Assembly: GCF_049994905.1 (NCBI RefSeq)
Contig: NZ_CP188258.1
Coordinates: 62,001-126,000, forward strand
DNA: 64,000 nucleotides
Reading direction: 5' to 3'
Origin: Diaminobutyricibacter sp049994905
GTDB lineage: Bacteria; Actinomycetota; Actinomycetes; Actinomycetales; Microbacteriaceae
Of the stretch, positions 42,760 through 51,007 are shown piece by piece. Numbering within the stretch: the first letter of the stretch is position 1; each line of letters opens with the position of its first letter. Both the position numbers and the translations under genes were made by a program. The notes under the pieces are model-generated. The model ran no database searches. It was given only the letters and a program-made list of their open reading frames with translations, and was not told the DNA's origin.

Positions 42760-43986
42760 ATGCGACGGGGAACCAACCTGCCGGCGGTCGGCACCTTCAA
42801 CCACACGGTTGTGCTCGACGCCATCCGGCGGAACACGGAGCCCGTGAGTCGCAAGGAGATCTCGGCGACGACGGGCCTGGCTCTCCAGACCGTTCGCAAC
42901 GCCGTCGAGAAGCTGCTGGCAGACGGTCTCATCACGGAGGCGGGGAAGCGCATCAACGGCCCGGGAAAGCCGGAGATGCTCTTCGAACTGAACTCGGAAG
43001 GCCGTTTCGCCCTGGGCGTGCACCTCGACCCGACGATCATCACTTACGTCGTGCTGGACCTCCGGGGCCGCATCGTCGCGGAGAGCATGATGCACATGCC
43101 GCCTGAGGGGGAGCCGGAAGAGATCATCGCGACCATCGGTGCCGCGCTCGACCGGCTCATCGACGATTCGGGCGTGGACCGCACGCGCATCCTCGGTATC
43201 GGCATCGCGACGCCGGGCCCTCTCGACCCGGCCAACGGGGTCATCCTCGACCCGCCGCTGCTTCCACGCTGGCGTAATGTTCCGGTTCGGGATGCCCTCA
43301 GCGCGGCCACCGGGTTCCCGGTCATTCTCGAGGGCGGCCCCACTGCGGCAGCGATCGCCGAGTTATGGCTCGGGGGAGCGGTCGCACACGACGACTTCGT
43401 GTTCTTCTTTCTCGGTTCCGGGATCGGGTTCGGCCTGGTGCTCGACGGCCAGGTGCGTCGAGGTTCGAGCGGGAACGCAGGATCGGGCGGAACCTTGTTC
43501 GTGCCGGTCGACGGACTCGGGGGCGGCCGTCGGGTGGACATGCTCGGCCGGCTCGCGACCCCGCAGTTCGTGGTCGCGCAGGCCGTCGCCGACGGCGTCG
43601 TCGACAAGCCGGTGCCCGAGAACGACACGACCGCGATCGAGCGCCAGTTCGACCGGCTCCTCGCCCTGGCGGATGGCGGCGACGGCGCGGCCGTCCGCAT
43701 CCTCGATCGTGCAGCAGACCTCATCGCCACAGCACTCGTCAGCACAGTCAACGTGCTCGACATGGAGGAGATCATCTTCGGCGGCCCGTTCTGGGCCCGC
43801 GTCGAAGAACGGTTCCTTCCCAGGATTGCGGCGATCGTCGATCACTCGCCCGACCGTGAAACGCGTCATCCCATTCGCATGAGCAGTTCGAAGGTTCACG
43901 GGGATGTGGTGGCGATCGGGGCGGCGTGCCTGGTGCTCGACGACACCCTTTCACCGCGGCCGACCGACCTTCTGATCACCGTCTGA
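42760..43986 (+). CDS. ROK family transcriptional regulator
   Basis: The 408-residue protein has an N-terminal winged helix (HTVVLDAIRRNTEPVSRKEISATTGLALQTVRNAVEKLLADGLI) and a ROK sugar-kinase-like domain (FALGVHLDPT, GIGIATPGPLDPANGVI, FFFLGSGIGFGLVLDG). The zinc-binding Cys motif of ROK kinases is not seen, consistent with a repressor. It precedes the ABC sugar importer and GH38 gene and likely responds to the imported sugar. Confidence 0.9.
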   Translation: MRRGTNLPAVGTFNHTVVLDAIRRNTEPVSRKEISATTGLALQTVRNAVEKLLADGLITEAGKRINGPGKPEMLFELNSEGRFALGVHLDPTIITYVVLDLRGRIVAESMMHMPPEGEPEEIIATIGAALDRLIDDSGVDRTRILGIGIATPGPLDPANGVILDPPLLPRWRNVPVRDALSAATGFPVILEGGPTAAAIAELWLGGAVAHDDFVFFFLGSGIGFGLVLDGQVRRGSSGNAGSGGTLFVPVDGLGGGRRVDMLGRLATPQFVVAQAVADGVVDKPVPENDTTAIERQFDRLLALADGGDGAAVRILDRAADLIATALVSTVNVLDMEEIIFGGPFWARVEERFLPRIAAIVDHSPDRETRHPIRMSSSKVHGDVVAIGAACLVLDDTLSPRPTDLLITV

Positions 43987-44006
43987 TCACAGCCGATCAT
44001 TCCGGT

Positions 44007-44079
44007 GCGTCATTTGTTGACGCGGACCCCGCCTCCACGTATGCTCACTTCAGCAATAAAAACATTGTTTGTTTATAAT
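44007..44079 (+). promoter_or_regulatory. Promoter and putative ROK operator upstream of sugar importer
   Basis: TATAAT at 44074-44079 is a consensus -10 without a good -35. Just upstream AAACA-T-TGTTT (44060-44070) is a perfect 5-bp dyad in the spacer, as expected of a repressor site. GCGTCA-TTTGT-TGACGC (44007-44023) is a second dyad that may be another site or a weak terminator of the ROK gene. Confidence 0.55.
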
Positions 44080-44128
44080 CACGAACAGACATCAAGAGAG
44101 ATCGTCCACGTCATCAAGGAGGATGAAA

Positions 44129-45412
44129 TTGCGTAAACCAATCACAGTTCTGGCGGCCGCAGCCGCCACCGTTGCGCTTGCAGGTGGTCTGTCGGGGTGC
44201 TCCACGACCGCCGCCGAGCCGGCCAACAAAGTGAGCCTGTCGTTCCTGACCTTTGAAACACCGTCGCTGACCGCGAAGTTCTGGGACACGTCGATCGCAG
44301 ATGCCGCGAAGCAGGTGCCCGGCGTGACCGTCAAGAAGATCGTTTCTCCCGACGCCGACCGCACCGCGTACGCGAAGCAGCTCCAGGCGACCGGCCAGCT
44401 TCCGGACGTCCAGTCCTCGATCACTGTCGGCGACTTCACCGCCGCGGGCCTGTTGAAGCCGTTCCCGCAGAGCTGGCTGAACGAGAACTTCGTGCTCCCC
44501 AACGCCCAGGCCATCAAGGGCAAGACGTACGTTCCGCCGACCAACGCACAGCTGCTCCCGCTCGTCTACTACAACAAGGCGATCTTCGCGAAGAACAACA
44601 TTGCACTGCCGACGAACTACGCGGAGTTCCTCACCGCGGTCAAGGCGCTCAAGGCCGCCGGCGTCACGCCCATCGAACTCGACGGCGCCGACCCGTGGGC
44701 GGCGAGCATGCCGCTGGTGGCTCTGGCCAGCGCGGACGTACTCGGAAGCAACCCCAGCTGGATCCAGGACCGGTACAAGGGCACGGTGAAATTCACCGAC
44801 CCGCTGTTCACCGGAGCGATGCAGAAGGAGCTCGACCTGATCAAGATGGGCGCGTACAGCCCCACCGCCCTGTCGGTCGACTTCGCGACCGCGAACAAGG
44901 ACTTCCTGGCCGGCAAGGCCGGCATGTACATCATGGGCAGCTGGTTCACCGGTACCGGTTACATGACCGTCGCCCAGTCCGACGCGTTCGGCGCCTTCCC
45001 GCTTCCCACTGACAGCGGAGAGCTCGTCGTGCCCGTCAACGTCGGAGGCACCACGTCGGTGGCGGCCAAGTCGCCGCACGCCGCCCAGGCCCTGGCGTTC
45101 GCCGAGGCGTGGTCGCTTTCGCCCAGCAGCATGAAGGCTCTCATCGAGTCCGACGGAGCGATGCCGATGATGAAGAAGACCCCGCTGAAGGACTACCACG
45201 CGACGGTCAGCACGCTCTTCACCGACACCTACAAGCTGATCACCGACAAGAACAAGAAGGTGTCGGCATTCGGATGGGTGAACAACGACGACACGCTGGC
45301 TCCCGGAATGAACGACGAGTTCTACGCCCTCTCCCAGGCCCTGTTCTCGAACAAGGACCTGCACAGTCAGCTGGCGAAGCTCGACGCCGACTGGGACAAG
45401 GCGACGAAGTAG
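44129..45412 (+). CDS. Sugar ABC transporter substrate-binding lipoprotein
   Basis: About 427 residues; an N-terminal lipoprotein signal RKPITVLAAAAATVALAGG followed by the lipobox LSGC, then a family-1 solute-binding protein (VSLSFLTFETPSLTAKFWDTS, YNKAIFAKNNIALPTNYAEFLTA, MYIMGSWFTGTGYMTV). The TTG at 44129 is chosen because AAGGAGG ends 6 bases before it; the ATG at 44123 directly abuts that motif. It captures an oligosaccharide or mannoside outside the membrane for the two permeases that follow. No ATPase is encoded nearby, so a shared MsiK-type ATPase is likely. Confidence 0.87.
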   Translation: MRKPITVLAAAAATVALAGGLSGCSTTAAEPANKVSLSFLTFETPSLTAKFWDTSIADAAKQVPGVTVKKIVSPDADRTAYAKQLQATGQLPDVQSSITVGDFTAAGLLKPFPQSWLNENFVLPNAQAIKGKTYVPPTNAQLLPLVYYNKAIFAKNNIALPTNYAEFLTAVKALKAAGVTPIELDGADPWAASMPLVALASADVLGSNPSWIQDRYKGTVKFTDPLFTGAMQKELDLIKMGAYSPTALSVDFATANKDFLAGKAGMYIMGSWFTGTGYMTVAQSDAFGAFPLPTDSGELVVPVNVGGTTSVAAKSPHAAQALAFAEAWSLSPSSMKALIESDGAMPMMKKTPLKDYHATVSTLFTDTYKLITDKNKKVSAFGWVNNDDTLAPGMNDEFYALSQALFSNKDLHSQLAKLDADWDKATK

Positions 45413-45435
45413 CTCTTGATGCCTGATCCACTTCA

Positions 45436-45472
45436 CGTTGGTGCCACGCGGGTCGTCCCCGTGGCACCAACG
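45436..45472 (+). terminator. Intercistronic hairpin between binding protein and permease
   Basis: CGTTGGTGCCACG (45436-45448) and CGTGGCACCAACG (45460-45472) are perfect 13-bp arms around an 11-base loop, without a T tract. Such hairpins between the binding-protein gene and the permease genes usually stabilise or partly terminate the transcript so that binding protein is made in excess. Confidence 0.75.
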
Positions 45473-45505
45473 CGTCTTTCCTCCGCCCCACCGAAGAGGC
45501 TCACA

Positions 45506-46393
45506 GTGACGCGCAGATTCGCCCGGCGCCGCGTTCTCGGAATCGCGCCGCTCGCCTGGATCGCCATCCTGCTGTATGTGGCTTTCCTGCTCTACCCGCT
45601 CGTCAAGGGTGCGTTGATCAGCCTGACCGACGAGAACCCGCTGAACGCGCACAGCTCCTTCGTGGGGTTCGCGAACTACGCGGAACTGGTCACCGACACG
45701 CAGCTCCTGGCGAGCCTGCAGTTCACCATCGTCGTCGTCGTGGCGGTGACGATCGGAGCCAACACCCTCGGCCTGCTGTTCGCGCTGCTGCTGAATAAAG
45801 GGACGGCGCTCTTCCGCATCCTGAGGACCCTGATCTTCATTCCTCAGGTTCTCTCCGGTGTCATCGTCGCCTTCATCTGGCGAAGCATCCTCACCCAGGA
45901 CGGCCTGCTGAACGTGGTGCTGCTGGACCTCCACATCATCCAGCAGCCGGTCTCGTGGCTCGGCACCCCGCAACTCGCGACCATGTCGGTGTCCGTCGTC
46001 GTGATCTGGATCACAACCGGGTTCGCAGCCGTCGTCTACAGCGCATCCCTCCAGTCCGTGCCCACGGAACTGTATGAGGCTGCGCGTGTCGACGGGGCGA
46101 GCGCGTTCGCCCGGTTCCGGCATGTGACGTGGCCGATGATCGCCCCCGGTGTGACCATCACCGTCGTGCTGTGCTTCATCACCACCTTCAAGCTGTACGA
46201 CGTCATCGCCGTGCTCACCGGTGGCGGGCCCGCCGATTCGACGCGATCGACCGCCTTCTATGTCGTGCAGCAGGCGTTCACGTCGAACAGGTTCGGGTAC
46301 TCGTCGGCGATCGCCATCGTCCTGTTCATCCTCACTGCCGTCGTCGCCTACGTCGCGACCGCATTGCTCCGTCGCCGGGAGGAACGGATATGA
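45506..46393 (+). CDS. Sugar ABC transporter permease (MalF type)
   Basis: About 295 residues with six predicted membrane segments and the EAA loop LYEAARVDGASAFARFRHVTWPMIAP for ATPase contact. The GTG at 45506 is preferred because GAAGAGG precedes it by 6 bases and it lies after the intercistronic hairpin. Upstream in-frame TTG/ATG codons at 45416-45419 would place the hairpin inside the gene and lack a ribosome binding site. Confidence 0.87.
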   Translation: MTRRFARRRVLGIAPLAWIAILLYVAFLLYPLVKGALISLTDENPLNAHSSFVGFANYAELVTDTQLLASLQFTIVVVVAVTIGANTLGLLFALLLNKGTALFRILRTLIFIPQVLSGVIVAFIWRSILTQDGLLNVVLLDLHIIQQPVSWLGTPQLATMSVSVVVIWITTGFAAVVYSASLQSVPTELYEAARVDGASAFARFRHVTWPMIAPGVTITVVLCFITTFKLYDVIAVLTGGGPADSTRSTAFYVVQQAFTSNRFGYSSAIAIVLFILTAVVAYVATALLRRREERI

Positions 46394-47235
46394 GACTCAG
46401 TGCACGCGGCAGGATGTTCGGCAAGGCCGGGCACGCGCTCGCCGCCTGGATCGCGACCCTGGCCTTCATCCTTCCCATCTACATCGCGCTCTCGAGCGCC
46501 TTCAAGACCCAGGCGCAGATCGTCGGCAACCCGTTGGCGCTCCCGATCCCGTTCACGTTCGACAACATCGTCGGCGCGCTCGCACGCCCCGACCACCTGG
46601 TTGTCAGCGGACTGATGAACTCGATCTTCGTCACGGCCGTCAGCCTGGTCATCCTCATTCCGTTGTCGTCCGCTCTGAGCTTCTACATCTCTGAGCGGGG
46701 ACCGCTGCTGAAGAGCATCCTTCTGGGGGTGTTCGCTCTCGGGCTGATGATCCCGCCGCAGGTGGTGCTCCTGCCGATCGTGCAGCTGCTGCAGTCCATC
46801 GGTCTGGCGCACACCTACGTCGGGCTGATCCTCTCGAACGTCGGTGGCGGGTACCTGTCGTTCGCGGTGTTCGTCTACGTCGGATTCCTGCGCAGTGTGC
46901 CCAGGGAGATCATCGAAGCGGCTCGCGTCGAGGGCGCAACCGAGCTCCGCATCTGGTGGCGGATCGTGTTCCCGCTGGTGCGGCCTGCGACCGCCACGGT
47001 CGGCATCTTCCTGGCGCTCTGGATCTGGAACGACTTCCTGAACCCGCTGTTCATCCTCGGACCCCTCCAGGGCCAGACGATCACCACCGGGATCTACGCG
47101 TCGCTCGGCACCTACTCGACGGACTACGCGCAGCTCTTCGGCATCATGTTCCTCGCCGCCATCATCCCCATCGTCGGCTACCTGGCGACGCAGCGTGAGT
47201 TCATCCACGGCCTGCTCGCGGGCTCGTCCCGATGA
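46390..47235 (+). CDS. Sugar ABC transporter permease (MalG type)
   Basis: The 281-residue protein has six membrane segments and the EAA loop IIEAARVEGATELRIWWRIVFPLVRP. It is coupled to the preceding permease by ATGA, and its stop overlaps the GH38 start by ATGA. It forms the heterodimeric channel of the importer. Confidence 0.9.
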   Translation: MRLSARGRMFGKAGHALAAWIATLAFILPIYIALSSAFKTQAQIVGNPLALPIPFTFDNIVGALARPDHLVVSGLMNSIFVTAVSLVILIPLSSALSFYISERGPLLKSILLGVFALGLMIPPQVVLLPIVQLLQSIGLAHTYVGLILSNVGGGYLSFAVFVYVGFLRSVPREIIEAARVEGATELRIWWRIVFPLVRPATATVGIFLALWIWNDFLNPLFILGPLQGQTITTGIYASLGTYSTDYAQLFGIMFLAAIIPIVGYLATQREFIHGLLAGSSR

Positions 47236-49709
47236 GCGCGCAAAACGGTGCCGAACGTACCCACGAACCAAGGACATCCATGACTTCCAGGCCGGCATCC
47301 GCGATCGACGAGATCCTCGTGCTGCACCACAGCCACCTCGACGTCGGCTACACGCATTCGCAGCCGATCCTGTGGGAACTCCAGAGCGAGTACATCACCC
47401 AGGCGCTCGACTGGCTGGAGCAGACCGAAGACCTGCCCGACGGCGCACGCCCGAAATGGACGTGCGAGGTGACCGAGCCGGTGCTCCAGTGGATGAAGCG
47501 ATCGACCCAGAAGGATCGCGAGCGTTTCAGGCGGCTGCACGCGCACGGCCGCATCGGCCTGGGGGCGATGCGCTGGAACACGGCGGCACTGATCGATCGT
47601 GCCGGGCTGCGGCGGCTGCTCGACGGTAAAGACGAACTGGAGCAGTTCCTCGGTGCGCCGATTCGCGTGGCGTGCCAGCACGACGTCAACGGAGTGCCGT
47701 GGCCGATGGCGGACATGCTTCTCGACGCCGACGTCGACCTGTTCGTGATGGCGATCAACCCGCACCTGGGCAAAGCTGTGCAACCGCGCCCGGGCATGTT
47801 CCTCTGGGAGACGCCGTCGGGGCGGCAGCTGCGGGTATTCAACGGCAACCACTACACGATGTTCGACCAGCTCCTGTACGCCTGGGACGACTCGGTGGAC
47901 CGGATGGCCGTGGGCTGGACCGAGTTCGAGCGCAAGCTGCACGAAAACCAGTACGGCCTCGACTTCGTCTACCTGACGAGCACGGCTTCGCCGATCATGT
48001 GGGACAACGCTCCGCACAATCCGTACATGCCTGACCTCATCCAGCGCTGGAATGAGGCCGAGGTGGGCCCCCGCATCCGTTATGCGACGTTCGACGACCT
48101 GCGGGAGCGCGCCCTGGCCGTTCCGGAGAGCCGGCTGCCCGTATTGCGGGGTGACTGGACGGACTACTGGAGCTTCGGGTACGGCAGTGCTCCCGGTGCG
48201 ACGGCGTTGAACCAGCGAGCGAAATCGCTCACGGCTGCCGCGCGCTCGCTGACGCCCGAAGGAAAGCATCCGGTGCTGCAGCGTGCGGAAGACAAGACCG
48301 ATCTCTATGACGAGCACACCTGGGGCTACTTCGACCCTGCGCCCGAACACCAGCAGGCGCAGACCACCGAGCTGCTCAAGCAGGCGGTCGCGCACGAGGG
48401 ACACGAACTGGCGGCATTCGCAGTCATGGACGGTCTTGAGCGACTCGCGCTCAACCCGGTCGCCGACAAAGGCATCGCGGGTGTCCTGCTGTGCAACCCG
48501 ACTCCGTTTCCGGTCACGATTCGCCCGGAACTGCCGGGGGCGTGGTTCCAGCCCGCCGAACCGTCCACGGAGCGCACGTATCGGGCGAGCCGCATGTTCT
48601 ACGACGGCCGCCCCTGGCTGAGCCGCTATCCCGGCGAGGATTCGCTGGCCTTCGGGCCGGTCGAGCTGGAGCCGTTCACCTGGCGGAGCATGCCACTCGG
48701 CGCGCTGCCCGAGGCTGACGACGCACCGGCCGTGACCCACGGCATCGAAACCAGCCAGGTCGAAAGACGGGAACTGAACTTCGCGCCGGAGTCCCGGCGG
48801 GAGCGTCGCGTCGGCCGCATCGAGTCGCCGTTCCACACGCTTCGCTACGACGTGGGTTCCGGGCGCATCCTTTCGCTCGTCGACCGCGCCCAGGATCGCG
48901 AGCTGCTGGACCTGTCGAGCGGGCACGACTTCTTCGGCTTCGTACGCGAACGACCGGATGCGCTGGTCGACGGAAGCAGGTACTCCTACTACGAACGCGA
49001 CCTCGCCAAGGAGAAATTCGACGAATCCTGCTGGCAGGAGGCGCCGATGATCCGTGAGAAGGCGACCCGCGTCACTGAATCGTCAGTCACCGAGAGCCCC
49101 GGACGCGTGACGCTCGAACGTCGCTTCGAGGCGCCCGGGATGATCCATCTCGTACAGCGGATCTCGCTGCTCGCGCACGATCCGGTCATCCACCTCGAAG
49201 TCGAGATGGAACTGTATCCGGAGGCGTCGCCACAGGGCATCTACCTGGCGTTCCCGTTCGCCATGAAGGCGGGCTGGAAAGCGCTCTTCGACACCGCCGG
49301 CCAGGCGGTCGGGCTCGACGTCGATCAGCTGCCGGGAGCATGCCGCAACTGGGTGACAACTGAGTCGGTGGCCGCGATGTGGGATGAGGACGGTGCGATC
49401 GCACTGCTCACCCCGGACGCCCCGATGGTGCAATTCGGCGACTTCCACTTCGGGCCCCCGATCGACTCGGTGCCGCGGGACGAGAACCCGCTCCTTCTCG
49501 CGTGGCCGGTGAACAACTACTGGGACACCAACTTTCCCCTCGTCCAGTCCGGCCGGATCACGCTCCGCTACGGATTGCTCTCCGTGCCGACCGCGCACGT
49601 CGAATCCGTGCACGACCACGCGCTCGCGTTCCGGCAGCCTCCGCTCGTCTGGCCGATCACCAGCGGGGGACGCGCTGCGGGCTCCGGCAGCCTCGGCGAC
49701 GCCCTCTGA
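47232..49709 (+). CDS. Glycoside hydrolase family 38 (alpha-mannosidase-like)
   Basis: The 825-residue protein has the GH38 N-terminal catalytic domain with metal ligands in LHHSHLDVGYTHSQP and the likely nucleophile Asp in VACQHDVNGVPWPMAD, followed by a mid domain and a beta-sandwich C-terminal half (FEAPGMIHLVQRISLLAHDPVIHLEVEMELYPEASP). No signal peptide; it acts in the cytoplasm on the imported sugar. The ATG at 47232 overlaps the permease; the ATG at 47280 after AGGAC is an alternative. Mannosides are probable, but family members vary. Confidence 0.87.
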   Translation: MSAQNGAERTHEPRTSMTSRPASAIDEILVLHHSHLDVGYTHSQPILWELQSEYITQALDWLEQTEDLPDGARPKWTCEVTEPVLQWMKRSTQKDRERFRRLHAHGRIGLGAMRWNTAALIDRAGLRRLLDGKDELEQFLGAPIRVACQHDVNGVPWPMADMLLDADVDLFVMAINPHLGKAVQPRPGMFLWETPSGRQLRVFNGNHYTMFDQLLYAWDDSVDRMAVGWTEFERKLHENQYGLDFVYLTSTASPIMWDNAPHNPYMPDLIQRWNEAEVGPRIRYATFDDLRERALAVPESRLPVLRGDWTDYWSFGYGSAPGATALNQRAKSLTAAARSLTPEGKHPVLQRAEDKTDLYDEHTWGYFDPAPEHQQAQTTELLKQAVAHEGHELAAFAVMDGLERLALNPVADKGIAGVLLCNPTPFPVTIRPELPGAWFQPAEPSTERTYRASRMFYDGRPWLSRYPGEDSLAFGPVELEPFTWRSMPLGALPEADDAPAVTHGIETSQVERRELNFAPESRRERRVGRIESPFHTLRYDVGSGRILSLVDRAQDRELLDLSSGHDFFGFVRERPDALVDGSRYSYYERDLAKEKFDESCWQEAPMIREKATRVTESSVTESPGRVTLERRFEAPGMIHLVQRISLLAHDPVIHLEVEMELYPEASPQGIYLAFPFAMKAGWKALFDTAGQAVGLDVDQLPGACRNWVTTESVAAMWDEDGAIALLTPDAPMVQFGDFHFGPPIDSVPRDENPLLLAWPVNNYWDTNFPLVQSGRITLRYGLLSVPTAHVESVHDHALAFRQPPLVWPITSGGRAAGSGSLGDAL

Positions 49710-49711
49710 GA

Positions 49712-49808
49712 GACCTGGCGGGTAAGCCCGACCGACCTGGCGGGTAAGCCCGCCCGTTTGGTACAAGCCCGCCAGCTCGAGGTGGCGGGATTGCACCGAA
49801 CTGGCGGG
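49712..49808. repeat. Tandem 22-bp repeat and CTGGCGGG-type hairpins
   Basis: GACCTGGCGGGTAAGCCCG followed by ACC or CCC occurs twice in tandem (49712-49733, 49734-49755; 21 of 22 identical). CTGGCGGG at 49737-49744 pairs with CCCGCCAG at 49768-49775, and two further TGGCGGG copies follow to 49808. It is a dense cluster of the same octamer in both orientations between two gene ends, so it may work as a bidirectional terminator or a REP-like element. Confidence 0.6.
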
Positions 49809-49829
49809 GTCATCGTGATGCCGGGCGAC

Positions 49830-50177
49830 TCAGGTGGCGAAGAAGGATGTGACCGTGGCGAGTGAGCCTGGGGCGATGCGGAAATACGCCCAGGTGCCTC
49901 GCTTCGTGCGGTTGAGGAATCCCGCCTCCGTCAGGACCCTGAGGTGATGCGAGACCGTGGGTTGTGACAGTCCGAGCGGCTCGGTGAGGTCGCACACGCA
50001 GGCTTCTCCGTCTTCGTGGGCGGCGATCATCGACAGCAACCGGAGCCGGGCCGGGTCGGCCAGCGCCTTGAGTCCGCGCGCAAGCGATGCGGCGTTCTCG
50101 TCGCTGATCACGTCGCGGGTGATGGGTCCGCAGCAGGCCTGCAGGTCGCGCAGCGGCAGAAGCTCAGTGATCGCCAT
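49830..50177 (-). CDS. ArsR family metalloregulator (arsenic/metal-type)
   Basis: A protein of about 115 residues with CCGP near the N-terminus (LQACCGPITRD), the winged helix core (ALADPARLRLLSMIAAHEDGEACVCDLTEPLGLSQPTVSHHLRVLTEAGFL), and Cys-x-Cys in the metal helix (ACVCDL), the As(III)/Cd-type thiol site. The ATG at 50177 is family-typical. It faces a perfect operator and a divergent cysteine-rich micro-ORF. No arsenite pump or arsenate reductase is present in this window. Confidence 0.88.
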   Translation of the reverse strand: MAITELLPLRDLQACCGPITRDVISDENAASLARGLKALADPARLRLLSMIAAHEDGEACVCDLTEPLGLSQPTVSHHLRVLTEAGFLNRTKRGTWAYFRIAPGSLATVTSFFAT

Positions 50178-50196
50178 ACGAGTGATTCTCGTGCAT

Positions 50197-50216
50197 ATAT
50201 TGACAACCGTCAATAT
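50197..50216. promoter_or_regulatory. ArsR operator between arsR-type gene and micro-ORF
   Basis: ATATTGAC-AACC-GTCAATAT is a perfect 8-bp inverted repeat. It contains TTGACA at 50200-50205, a -35 for the rightward transcript, so ArsR binding would block polymerase. The leftward gene starts 20 bases away. Metal binding would derepress both directions. Confidence 0.8.
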
Positions 50217-50264
50217 TTAACGAGATGCTGACCATATCGACGCCTATCGATGACGGAGGTCACT

Positions 50265-50333
50265 ATGAGTGGATGTTGCGACACCGAATGTCAGCGGCTC
50301 CCGGACGGGTCGTGCCCGCCCGACTGCTGCTGA
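50265..50333 (+). CDS. 22-residue cysteine-rich micro-protein, ArsR-linked
   Basis: An ATG at 50265 with GGAGG (50255-50259) 5 bases upstream opens a 22-codon frame ending at TGA 50331-50333. The peptide has six Cys, at positions 4, 5, 9, 17, 21 and 22: a CC-x3-C cluster, a short turn with Pro13 and Gly15, and a C-x3-CC cluster, a near mirror-image layout. There is no hydrophobic segment. It is divergent from ArsR across a perfect operator and is followed within 7 bases by a strong hairpin, so it is a complete transcription unit. I infer a metal- or metalloid-binding peptide of metallothionein type or a sensor. No family is recognised. Confidence 0.6.
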   Translation: MSGCCDTECQRLPDGSCPPDCC

Positions 50334-50339
50334 GCACAG

Positions 50340-50368
50340 GGGTCGCCGCCTTCTGCAGGCGGCGACCC
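50340..50368 (+). terminator. Hairpin terminator after the micro-ORF
   Basis: GGGTCGCCGCC (50340-50350) and GGCGGCGACCC (50358-50368) form a perfect 11-bp stem with a 7-base loop. There is no T tract. It ends just before the stop of the convergent transporter gene, so it could serve both strands. Confidence 0.75.
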
Positions 50369-50373
50369 GCACA

Positions 50374-51003
50374 CTACGGGCCAGGTTTCACGCCCGATGG
50401 CGTCGCTTCCGGCCGGAAGATCGTGACTGCCTCGCGCACGGCGTAGCCGACGATCACCAGCGCAGCGAGTGAGTCGGCCCACCACCAGCCGAGTGCGAGA
50501 TTCAGGGTGAGTCCGACCAGCACCGCGCACGCGAGGATGCCATCGATCACGGTGACTCGCGACTCCGCGAGCAACACCGGGTTGGACAGGGCGCGACCGA
50601 CCAAGCGTTTGCCGGCCGCGAGTGCGAACATGACGATGGCAGTCGCGGCGGTCCATCCGATGCCACCGGGAATCGGGGTGGGGTGGGCGCCCGCGATCAG
50701 GGCGACGACCGACTGCGCCAGAAGGTAGACCGCCAGGGCGATGAACGCCCACCCGATGAGTCGCAGGGCCCGCTGCTGGCGCCGTTCGTCTGTGCCGGTC
50801 AGCTCCCAGATCACGACCACGCTCGCCCCGATCTCGATCAGGCTGTCCAGCGCGAAACCCGTGAGTGCGATGGATGCGCTCTGCAGGGCCAGCACGACGA
50901 GAACCACTACCCCCACGACGTTCCAGGCCAGGGTGAGCGCCTCGAGGCCGATGCCGGTTGCGCGAAGGCGACGCGATCGCGCTTCGGGTGCGGTGTTGCT
51001 CGT
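50374..51003 (-). CDS. Cation transporter (CDF-like membrane protein), unusual start
   Basis: A protein of about 209 residues with at least five hydrophobic segments (LAWNVVGVVVLVVLALQSASIALTGFALDSLIEIGASVVVIWEL, then AAGKRLVGRALSNPVLLAESRVTVIDGILACAVLVGL), matching the small CDF-like cation transporters of actinobacteria, with FALDSLIEIG as the first metal-binding helix. Family alignment places the N-terminus at SNTAPEARS, but the expected codon at 51001-51003 is ACG and no ATG, GTG or TTG lies in frame nearby. A GGAG sits 6 bases upstream. It may be a rare ACG start or a point error. It follows the zinc exporter by 4 bases. Confidence 0.72.
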   Translation of the reverse strand, partial: TSNTAPEARSRRLRATGIGLEALTLAWNVVGVVVLVVLALQSASIALTGFALDSLIEIGASVVVIWELTGTDERRQQRALRLIGWAFIALAVYLLAQSVVALIAGAHPTPIPGGIGWTAATAIVMFALAAGKRLVGRALSNPVLLAESRVTVIDGILACAVLVGLTLNLALGWWWADSLAALVIVGYAVREAVTIFRPEATPSGVKPGP

Positions 51004-51007
51004 GGCC

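Noticed and set aside
49710..49829. Possible CRISPR-like short repeats
   Set aside because: Only two tandem copies without spacers and no cas genes; better described as a hairpin-rich tandem repeat.
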